Assembly (NCBI GenBank): GCA_028819195.1
Contig: JAPPMF010000009.1
Coordinates: 186,001-250,000, forward strand
From: Bin55 sp028819195
GTDB lineage: Bacteria; Pseudomonadota; Gammaproteobacteria; Pseudomonadales; Azotimanducaceae
Reading direction: 5' to 3'
DNA: 64,000 nt
The translations under genes and the position numbers were made by a program. Below the pieces are notes generated by a model that had not been told where the DNA came from, ran no database searches, and was given only the letters and a program-made list of their open reading frames with translations. Shown here one piece after another: positions 35,593 through 43,041 of this stretch; the stretch's first letter is position 1; every line of letters begins with the position of its first letter.

Positions 35593-36876
35593 ATGCAAAG
35601 TCAGTTAGCCATACCAACCCAACCACAAGAGAGGATCGAATCAATCGACGTCCTGCGAGGAGTCGTATTGTTAGGAATATTGGTCGTAAACATAGTCGCT
35701 TTTGGTTTGCCCAACGCAGGGTCGATCAGCCCTACTAGTTATGGCACTTTCGAGGGGTTAGATATTTTTGCTTACTGGGTGACCTACTTTGTGTTTGAAG
35801 GCTCGCAACGAGCGGTGTTTTCGATGTTGTTTGGTGCCGGGATAGTCCTCTTTACTCAACGTCTGTCGACTGATGAGAGAAGATCAAAAGTAGGTAGGAT
35901 ATTCACACGTCGAATGCTCGCTCTCATGCTGTTCGGGTTGGTGGACATATTTCTTCTTCTGTGGTTTGGCGATATCATTTTTCTGTACGCGTTGGTTGGT
36001 CTGGTAGTGTTCTTTTTTCGCGATACTTCGGTCCGTGGGCTACTCGTTGCAAGTGGCATATTGTTTGTGTTACTGACACTTTATCTTGGGGCGATGGGTA
36101 GTTTCATCAGTTTCGCGGAAAATCGCGCCGCGACAGCGATGGAAAAACTAGAAGTAGGTGGTCAGTTATCTCTATTCGATCAAGAAATGCTTGATACGTG
36201 GGAAGAATTTGTTGCGGAATACGAACCAGACGCATCGGTAATTCAGTTAGAAGTTGAAAGTAGACAAGACGGTTATCTAAGTGCTTATACCGCAATAATC
36301 CCTTTGACTCTGGAGTTTCAGGTTAAAGGCACCCTCTTGTTTTCGTTTTGGGACGTGCTTCTCATGATGTTGGTTGGTATGGCACTTTTCAAACTAGGAA
36401 TATTGGACGGTTCAAAGTCCTACCCGTTCTACTGGATCATGGTGGGAGTTGGTCTTGGTCTTGGATTAGCTGTCAATGCGTTTGAGGTCAGTAGCGCGAT
36501 TGCGAACAATTACAACACGATGGATCTTCAAGTTAACTGGACCTATAACCTAGGGCGTCTATCGGTCGCGTGCGGACTTATTGGGCTCGTGATGTTGATT
36601 TGCAAGGCAAGAATCTTGCATGAGACGCGTGCATCCTTGGCGGCTGTCGGCCGCATGGCGTTGACCAATTATCTCGTCCAGTCATTAATTTGTTTGATCT
36701 TCTTTGTCCTCCTCGGTTTTTTTGGTGAGCTCCGACTGCATCAGCTGTTTATTGTGGTACTCGGAATTTGGGTCATACAACTAGTTTACAGTTCGCTATG
36801 GTTGAAACGATTCCGTTTTGGTCCGTTGGAATGGCTTTGGAGATATCTAACTTACGGGAAAGTTGTTTCAAGATGA
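35593..36876 (+). CDS. DUF418/YeiB family membrane protein
   Basis: 427 residues, about 10-12 membrane helices. The start QERIESIDVLRGVVLLGILVVNI is the signature N-terminus of the family, and the last third (GRMALTNYLVQSLICLIFF, FRFGPLEWLWRYLTYGK) matches the DUF418 domain. The fold is related to membrane acyltransferases, but no substrate is established. It ends 11 bases before a convergent nitroreductase gene. Confidence 0.9.
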   Translation: MQSQLAIPTQPQERIESIDVLRGVVLLGILVVNIVAFGLPNAGSISPTSYGTFEGLDIFAYWVTYFVFEGSQRAVFSMLFGAGIVLFTQRLSTDERRSKVGRIFTRRMLALMLFGLVDIFLLLWFGDIIFLYALVGLVVFFFRDTSVRGLLVASGILFVLLTLYLGAMGSFISFAENRAATAMEKLEVGGQLSLFDQEMLDTWEEFVAEYEPDASVIQLEVESRQDGYLSAYTAIIPLTLEFQVKGTLLFSFWDVLLMMLVGMALFKLGILDGSKSYPFYWIMVGVGLGLGLAVNAFEVSSAIANNYNTMDLQVNWTYNLGRLSVACGLIGLVMLICKARILHETRASLAAVGRMALTNYLVQSLICLIFFVLLGFFGELRLHQLFIVVLGIWVIQLVYSSLWLKRFRFGPLEWLWRYLTYGKVVSR

Positions 36877-36887
36877 CAGCCAATTCA

Positions 36888-37550
36888 TTACCCAAAACTC
36901 GCACCATCGAAGGCGTCTACAGTTGCGAACGCGCTGACCGGGTTGCGTTTCAGTTTGGTCAATTGTTTAATCGGTTTACCGATAGGAAGCAAGGCACTGA
37001 CTGCGTAATTTTTCGGAATGTTGAAAAGTTCTTTTACCTCTGGTTCGTGAACAGTAGTGAAGGTGGTAATCGTACCACCTAAACCCTCGTTTCTAGCGGC
37101 AAGCAGAATGTTCCAGACAAAAGGGTAAATTGAAGCCCCAGAGACCACCCCGACGCGATCAAGTTCGCTGTCCATAGAAGCTACCACTGACAGGTCGACG
37201 AGAACCATTAACAGGACCGGCGCTTGGGTGAATTGTTCAGTAAACCCTTCGGGTAAAGTCACTGCATCAATATCAGCTTGTGTGACCTCACTGGGTACTA
37301 TTGTGTTATAGGGATTTTCACCAGCGGTTACTTGAGCCCGATAACGCCGCATAACTCGCGAAATTATGGGCGCTAGCGATGCTCTTTTTTTGGCATCTTT
37401 GATTACGATAACTTTCCACCCTTGTCGATTACCTCCACTAGGTGCGAATCTTGCGTTTTCCAAGATGTGGTGCAAGGTCGAATCAGAAACCTGTTCGTCT
37501 TGAAATTGACGGGCAGCAAAGGTGGTGCGCATGACATCGTATAAGTCCAT
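36888..37550 (-). CDS. Nitroreductase family FMN oxidoreductase
   Basis: 220 residues. MRTTFAARQFQDEQVSD and the ARFAPSGGNRQGWKVIVIKD block carry the FMN phosphate-binding Arg and the Ser-Gly-Gly-Asn-Arg-Gln segment. GLGGTITTFTTVHEPEVKELF is the conserved late motif. The family uses NAD(P)H to reduce nitro or quinone-like groups, or acts on iodotyrosine-type substrates. The gene lies two bases after the glutamate synthase-like gene, so the two probably form one operon. Confidence 0.88.
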   Translation of the reverse strand: MDLYDVMRTTFAARQFQDEQVSDSTLHHILENARFAPSGGNRQGWKVIVIKDAKKRASLAPIISRVMRRYRAQVTAGENPYNTIVPSEVTQADIDAVTLPEGFTEQFTQAPVLLMVLVDLSVVASMDSELDRVGVVSGASIYPFVWNILLAARNEGLGGTITTFTTVHEPEVKELFNIPKNYAVSALLPIGKPIKQLTKLKRNPVSAFATVDAFDGASFG

Positions 37551-37552
37551 AT

Positions 37553-39067
37553 TTAGTTGGTACTCCCTAGTGTTTGGGTAATTGGCGGATATAGTTCACT
37601 CAGTAAGATCGTTCGGCCATTGTTTTGGACAATCCGGCAGTGGTCTCGATTAAGTTCCCGTGGTTCTTTTACACCACAAGAATGGGCGATAACGCCGACT
37701 TCTTGTTGTACATTGTGTGCATAGTTCATGACTCTTAGTGATTTATCTCCCACATCTAGCCCTTTCTGCAGTTGTTTATCGTGTGTCGTGATCCCTGTCG
37801 GACAGGTGTTTTTGTCGCATTGCAATGCTTGGATACATCCTAGTGCAAACATGAACCCACGCGCTGAGGTTACAAAATCGGCGCCGACACATAAAGCCCA
37901 AGCTACTTCTACGGGCGTGATTAATTTACCACTGGCAATGATGCGGATTCTATCTCGCAGACCGAAACGGTCTAGTGTATCGATAACTAATGGGAGACTT
38001 TCCCGAATAGGAATTCCTACGTTGTCGATCAGACTCATGGGAGCTGCGCCGGTCCCGCCGTCGGCACTGTCAACCGTGATGAAATCTGGGGCATTTGGCT
38101 TGCCTCGTACTAGGATGGTTTCACACAATTCTTCAAACCACGTTACCGATCCAAGCACTAATTTGAAACCAGTGGGTTTGTGAGTGACTGAGCGTACTCG
38201 TTCTACGTAGTCGAGTAACTCTGTGTTGTTGCTGATTTCTGGATGTCTGTTTGGACTTATCGAAGATTGTCCAATGTTGATACCACGAGTTTTGGCAATT
38301 TCGCGCGTGACTTTTTCACCTGGGAGAATACCACCTTTACCTGGTTTTGCACCTTGCGATAATTTGATCTCAAACATTTTCACGTTTGTGTGTTCAGCAA
38401 CTTCTTTCAGTTTGTCTTCGGATAAACTACCGTCCAATCGACGAACCCCGTATTTGGCGGTACCCATTTGAAATACGATATCTGCACCACCTTCGAGGTG
38501 ATAGGGACTTAAGCCACCTTCACCAGTATTCATCCAGATTTTGGCTAACCGAGCACCGTTCGACAGCGCTAGTACGGCGGGTTTTGAAATTGCACCATAG
38601 CTCATACCAGAGATATTGAAAAAGGATTTTGTTTCGTAGGGATATTCGACATGTTGGCCGATTTTTACCATGTGAGGTTCGGCGACATCCCTTTCTAGCA
38701 TCGGATAGGCGGTGTTGGCAAAGATAATCGTACCTGTGGGTCTTAAATCTCGAGTCGAACCAAATGGGACGACATTGTGAGTATCTTTCGATGCGCGATA
38801 CACCCAGACACGTTCGGCGCGATTGAAGGGTAGTTCCTCGCGATCGAACGCAAAAAAGTATGCCCGAAAAAACACCCCTAAGTGTTCGAAAAAGTCGCGA
38901 AAACGTCCAATTACGGGGAAATTTCGTCTGATCGCGTGCCGGCGTTGTGATATATCTAAGACGAAGACAATGACAATTACGAGAAGTCCAGTACCGACGA
39001 CGAACACGAAAAGATACGTTAGTACTTCAATGATTTTCAGCAAGGTTTCATTGAACATGTAGCCCAT
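37553..39067 (-). CDS. FMN-binding glutamate synthase-like protein, membrane-anchored
   Basis: 504 residues. An N-terminal transmembrane helix (IEVLTYLFVFVVGTGLLVIVIVF) anchors a glutamate synthase catalytic domain with SGMSYGAISKPAVLALSNGA, LSQGAKPGKGGILPGEKV and TVDSADGGTGAAP. A Cys cluster, CIQALQCDKNTCPTGI, could bind the 3Fe-4S centre. The N-terminal glutaminase of true GltB is missing, so it is a stand-alone oxidoreductase of unproven substrate. It is co-transcribed with the nitroreductase. Confidence 0.9.
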   Translation of the reverse strand: MGYMFNETLLKIIEVLTYLFVFVVGTGLLVIVIVFVLDISQRRHAIRRNFPVIGRFRDFFEHLGVFFRAYFFAFDREELPFNRAERVWVYRASKDTHNVVPFGSTRDLRPTGTIIFANTAYPMLERDVAEPHMVKIGQHVEYPYETKSFFNISGMSYGAISKPAVLALSNGARLAKIWMNTGEGGLSPYHLEGGADIVFQMGTAKYGVRRLDGSLSEDKLKEVAEHTNVKMFEIKLSQGAKPGKGGILPGEKVTREIAKTRGINIGQSSISPNRHPEISNNTELLDYVERVRSVTHKPTGFKLVLGSVTWFEELCETILVRGKPNAPDFITVDSADGGTGAAPMSLIDNVGIPIRESLPLVIDTLDRFGLRDRIRIIASGKLITPVEVAWALCVGADFVTSARGFMFALGCIQALQCDKNTCPTGITTHDKQLQKGLDVGDKSLRVMNYAHNVQQEVGVIAHSCGVKEPRELNRDHCRIVQNNGRTILLSELYPPITQTLGSTN

Positions 39068-39463
39068 GAGTTTTTTCCTTTCTGAGAAAAATGGAGAAAC
39101 TGGTATTCAAAATACGCAGTTATCTTATATTAACGAACCGGAACAAGTAAAGAAGTCGAGTGTTAGAATGTTTGGAAGAACCCAAACAATTAGTTTCTAA
39201 TCCGTCAAGTCCTAACCGTATTCGACGAAGTTTAAACTACTCGTTGGTGGTGGACGATTAACGAATTGTAGGATGTTGTAAATGTGGAAGAGAAATTAAG
39301 TCTTAGCCAGCAACACGATAAATGTACACAAAACAGTCCTGCATGAGGGGCTGAAAATGCTTTTGGAAATACCTGCTTGATCGCTCTTGCTCTAAGTGAA
39401 ACACAGGTGGACATTGCAAGTAGTGGGGGTTTGGAATCGCGCCAGATCTAATACAAGAGATAC
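39068..39463. other. 396-bp intergenic region, no gene recognised
   Basis: Lies between the start of the glutamate synthase-like gene and the end of pntB, both minus strand. It should hold the promoter of the former and the end of the pnt transcript. A small inverted repeat GTTTGG...CCAAAC occurs at 39170-39187. No convincing coding frame, tRNA or T-run terminator was seen. Confidence 0.5.
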
Positions 39464-40822
39464 TTATGTCTTGAATTGATTAACCACTGCACTAATTGAA
39501 GCTTTGGCATCGCCAAAGAGCATGCGCGTATTCGGGGCAAAAAACAAAGGATTATCGACACCAGCAAATCCCGATGCGAGCGAGCGTTTGAGGACCAACA
39601 CGATACGTGCTTCATCGACATTAATGATGGGCATACCATAAATAGGGCTGTTAGAGTCGTCTCGTGCTGATGGATTGACTACGTCATTTGCTCCGATTAC
39701 CACAGCAACATCGACCGCCGCCATGCGCGGATTGATAACATCCATTTCAATGAGTTGTTCGTATGACACATTTGCTTCGGCGAGTAACACATTCATATGT
39801 CCCGGCATGCGACCTGCGACGGGATGAATGGCATAGGAAACTTCTGTGCCATTGTCTTCAAGAAGCGCGCCTAACTCACGTACCACATGTTGGGCTTGAG
39901 CGACTGCCATACCATAACCTGGTACGATTACTACCGAACTTGCACCTTCGAGCACATAGTACACATCCTCGACTGATATAGCTCTTGCTTCACCGTCGAT
40001 CTTTTGGGCTGCCTTCGACGCTCCAAATCCACTGAACAAGACACTCACCAGCGACCGGTTCATCGCTTTGCACATAATGCTTGTCAGAATAAAACCGGCC
40101 GCACCTACCAATGAGCCAGACACTATGAGTACTACATTGTTAATTGCAAAACCGGCGGCGCATGCAGCGATCCCTGAGTAACTATTGAGTAGCGAAATCA
40201 CGACCGGCATATCGGCTCCACCAATGGGTAGGACGGCTAAAATCCCAATTGTTAGAGCGAGCCCGATAACAATATAAAGGTAGATTGATTGACTACTCGG
40301 ATCAAGGATAAAGCAGACTGTACATCCCAATACGGCGATGAGCAACAGCCCATTGATCCACCGCTGTCCTAAAAATATGATCGATTTACTTGGTAACCAC
40401 TCAGCCAGTTTACCCCATGCAATGACACTGCCGGAAAAAGTCATTCCACCGATAAGCACCGACAATATGACAGTGACCGTGACAGTCAGTTCCAGTGAAT
40501 AAAAGAGAGCAGCCCAGCCAACAAGTAGACTCGCACCTCCACCAAGCCCGTTAAATATCGCCACCATTTCAGGCATGGAAGTCATCGCGATTAATCTTGA
40601 TGCGAACGTACCCACAATACTACCGATAGCCAAACAAACAATCAGCATTGGCCAAGATAAGATTTCATGAAACAGCAAGGTTGCCACAACAGCGAACAGC
40701 ATCCCTGACGCAGAGAGGAAGTTGCCAAATCGGGCATACTTCGGACGACTCAAAAACTTGAGTCCCAAAATAAAGCAAATTACAGCAACGATGTAGGTTG
40801 TGTTTAGGTAGATCTGTTCCAG
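39464..40822 (-). CDS. pntB: NAD(P) transhydrogenase subunit beta, probable CTG start
   Basis: 452 residues if read from CTG at 40822. It carries several membrane helices, then the NADP-binding domain with VIVPGYGMAVAQAQHVVREL, HPVAGRMPGHMNVLLAEA and DVAVVIGANDVVNPSA. Proton-translocating transhydrogenase makes NADPH from NADH. The first standard start in frame is a TTG at 40768, but that would cut through TM1. The sequence LEQIYLNTTYIVAVICFILG before it aligns with the PntB N-terminus, and a GAGGAG ribosome site lies 9 bases before the CTG. The frame is bounded upstream by the pntAB stop. Confidence 0.93.
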   Translation of the reverse strand: MEQIYLNTTYIVAVICFILGLKFLSRPKYARFGNFLSASGMLFAVVATLLFHEILSWPMLIVCLAIGSIVGTFASRLIAMTSMPEMVAIFNGLGGGASLLVGWAALFYSLELTVTVTVILSVLIGGMTFSGSVIAWGKLAEWLPSKSIIFLGQRWINGLLLIAVLGCTVCFILDPSSQSIYLYIVIGLALTIGILAVLPIGGADMPVVISLLNSYSGIAACAAGFAINNVVLIVSGSLVGAAGFILTSIMCKAMNRSLVSVLFSGFGASKAAQKIDGEARAISVEDVYYVLEGASSVVIVPGYGMAVAQAQHVVRELGALLEDNGTEVSYAIHPVAGRMPGHMNVLLAEANVSYEQLIEMDVINPRMAAVDVAVVIGANDVVNPSARDDSNSPIYGMPIINVDEARIVLVLKRSLASGFAGVDNPLFFAPNTRMLFGDAKASISAVVNQFKT

Positions 40823-40828
40823 TGTCGA

Positions 40829-41149
40829 TTACTCCTCGCTAGCTGACCGAGGAATCGACCCTTTACCGGTCTTTCTTTGAAACATACTTAACATTCGATC
40901 GGTAACTAAATATCCTCCCACCACATTGATTGTGGCAAAAATCACGGCAGTTGCCCCCAACCATAAGGATAAATCTCCGAAAGTGTCAGAACGGCCTACC
41001 GCTAACAACGCGCCAACCAATGTGATTCCAGAAATAGCATTCGCACCGGACATTAAAGGCGTATGTAGGGTTGCCGGCACCTTCGATATCAATTCAAATC
41101 CGACAAAGATTGACAGTACTAAAACAAGCGATAACAGGATTAACTCCAT
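40829..41149 (-). CDS. pntAB: NAD(P) transhydrogenase alpha subunit, membrane part
   Basis: 106 residues with three membrane helices, corresponding to the C-terminal membrane portion of E. coli PntA. Motifs: ELISKVPATLHTPLMSGANAISGITLVGAL and NVVGGYLVTDRMLSMF. The split alpha subunit (PntAA + PntAB) is common outside enterobacteria. The C-terminal SASEE codons also provide the ribosome site for pntB. Confidence 0.94.
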   Translation of the reverse strand: MELILLSLVLVLSIFVGFELISKVPATLHTPLMSGANAISGITLVGALLAVGRSDTFGDLSLWLGATAVIFATINVVGGYLVTDRMLSMFQRKTGKGSIPRSASEE

Positions 41150-41163
41150 ATAGTTGATCTTCC

Positions 41164-42285
41164 TTAGCGTGTGAGAGACTTAACTAGTGTCCCGTCACGT
41201 GTAATGACACAGCCTTGTGCGATTTCGTTGTTGGGATCAAGCTCAATCATTGGTTTTTCGCTGTGCATAAATTCTTCCAAGAAGTGTACGACGTTTGATG
41301 CATACAGTGTACTTGCTTGTGCAGCAAAACTAGAAGCCAAATTAGCAAAACCGATAAGTTTCACACTGTTGATATCGACAATTTGTTCGGTTTGTGAACC
41401 TTCGACATTACCGCCACTTTCGACTGCCATATCAATTACTACACTACCAGGTTTCATGGCAAGCAACATTTCGTGTGAAATGATACGCGGAGCTGGTCGG
41501 CCGAAAACCTGTGCGGTTGTAATAACAAGATCAGAATACGCGATAACCTTCGCCATTCCGCGTTTCTGTTGTTCAAGTTGCTCGTGCGTGAGTTCGGCTG
41601 CATAACCGTCTTTTGTTTGCTCGGACGCACCCACATCGAATTCAACAAATTTCGCGCCTAAGGAACGGACTTCCTCCGCGACTACCGGTCTAGTGTCAAA
41701 TGCTTCGACTCGCGCGCCTAATCTTCTAGCTGTAGCGATAGCTTGTAGTCCGGCGACGCCGGCACCAATGACAAAAACGCGCGCTGGAGTTATCGTGCCA
41801 GCGGCCGTGATCATCATTGGAAATAATCTAGGCAAGTGATATGCTCCAACGACAACCGCTGCATAGCCTGCTACATTTGCTTGTGACGAAAGGGCGTCCA
41901 TTCTTTGAGCCCGTGTAGTTCGCGGTAGCATTTCGAGAGAAACTGCCGTAATTCCTTGATCGGCCATCAATTGAATTACATCAGGCTCACTAAAAGGATC
42001 GAGAAAACTGATCAGTATCGTTCCTGCTTTCATGTTTCGAATGGTCTCGACACTTGGTCGCCTTACACTAATCACGATGTTAGCAACCGCAAGTAATTCG
42101 TTAGTCGTCGGTAGGATTTCTGCGCCCACTTCTTGGTATTCTCTGTCGGAATACCCACAACCCAGACCAATAGAGGATTCCACGTGTACTTTGAATCCAT
42201 AGTTGCTTAAAGTTGACACACTTTTCGGTACCAGACCCGCTCGCTGTTCGCCAGGCCAAGTCTCTCGTATCGCGACGATTTGCAT
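41164..42285 (-). CDS. pntAA: NAD(P) transhydrogenase alpha subunit, NAD-binding part
   Basis: 373 residues. The Ald/PntA fold starts MQIVAIRETWPGEQRAGLVPKSV. VFVIGAGVAGLQAIATARRLGARVEAFDTRP is the NAD-binding Rossmann segment, and the RAQRMDALSSQANVAGYAAV stretch is typical of PntA. It heads the minus-strand pntAA-pntAB-pntB operon; a 14-base gap separates it from pntAB. Confidence 0.95.
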   Translation of the reverse strand: MQIVAIRETWPGEQRAGLVPKSVSTLSNYGFKVHVESSIGLGCGYSDREYQEVGAEILPTTNELLAVANIVISVRRPSVETIRNMKAGTILISFLDPFSEPDVIQLMADQGITAVSLEMLPRTTRAQRMDALSSQANVAGYAAVVVGAYHLPRLFPMMITAAGTITPARVFVIGAGVAGLQAIATARRLGARVEAFDTRPVVAEEVRSLGAKFVEFDVGASEQTKDGYAAELTHEQLEQQKRGMAKVIAYSDLVITTAQVFGRPAPRIISHEMLLAMKPGSVVIDMAVESGGNVEGSQTEQIVDINSVKLIGFANLASSFAAQASTLYASNVVHFLEEFMHSEKPMIELDPNNEIAQGCVITRDGTLVKSLTR

Positions 42286-42364
42286 TAGATGGACTCTATT
42301 AGACGAATGATTGATGTACCACCAGGAAGGAAAACTAGAGACTTATTAACGGTCGACGGAGCTT

Positions 42365-42835
42365 TCACTCAGATGATTCAGCACTTTCTTTCGTCCAGTA
42401 TGGATAGTTGTTGAGTGGTCCAATATTTTCTCCTAATTGAATTAACACACCGTGCGAACTTCTTGGGGATATGAAAGCAGTCACACCCCCCTTTTTGCGG
42501 TCGAAATTCTTTTCAACCACCCGCACACCCCGTTCCTCGAGTCTCTCGGTCTGCTCCACAAGATTTGGAGTTTGTAGAGTAAGGTGATGAACCCCTTCCC
42601 CGTACCTTGCAATATATTTTGCAAGAAAACCGTTCTCGTCGATCGGTTCGATTAATTCGATGCAAAATCCATTCAAGTCGAAGATACCAACATTAAACTC
42701 GCCACTATGGTGTGTAAAGACACCTCGCGGTGTAGCGCCGAGGGTTTGCTGATAAAACTGGCTTGCTTGCTCAATACTCTTTACCGCGATTCCGATGTGA
42801 TCAAATTGACCAATCGCTGGTTGTTGCTCATCCAT
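42365..42835 (-). CDS. mce: Methylmalonyl-CoA epimerase (VOC fold)
   Basis: 156 residues. FDHIGIAVKSIEQASQFYQQTLGA, a central FCIELIEPIDENGFLAKYIARYGEGVHHLTLQT and IELIEP/GVHH metal ligands fit the epimerase that converts (S)- to (R)-methylmalonyl-CoA in propionate metabolism. The mutase is not in the window. A related glyoxalase-type VOC protein cannot be excluded. Confidence 0.85.
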   Translation of the reverse strand: MDEQQPAIGQFDHIGIAVKSIEQASQFYQQTLGATPRGVFTHHSGEFNVGIFDLNGFCIELIEPIDENGFLAKYIARYGEGVHHLTLQTPNLVEQTERLEERGVRVVEKNFDRKKGGVTAFISPRSSHGVLIQLGENIGPLNNYPYWTKESAESSE

Positions 42836-42919
42836 GTTCTATCTCCGTAGTTTGCGTGCAAAGTATTCTAGTGTAAAACGTCTTAAATCTGCGAAAAAAA
42901 TCTTCGACCAAGTAGAAAA

Positions 42920-42948
42920 TTGACAAGGAAATTAGTGAAATTGATAAA
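42920..42948 (+). promoter_or_regulatory. Candidate sigma70 promoter of the TonB receptor gene
   Basis: TTGACA (42920-42925), a perfect -35, then 17 bases and GATAAA (42943-42948). It lies about 94 bases before the ATG in AT-rich sequence. Confidence 0.5.
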
Positions 42949-43041
42949 TTAATTGAAAATATGATTACAAAACGGATAAAATCCCAAGTACGAACTTAAC
43001 CAAAGTTTTTTGTTTATTTAGTTTCACATAGAGGAGAATCG

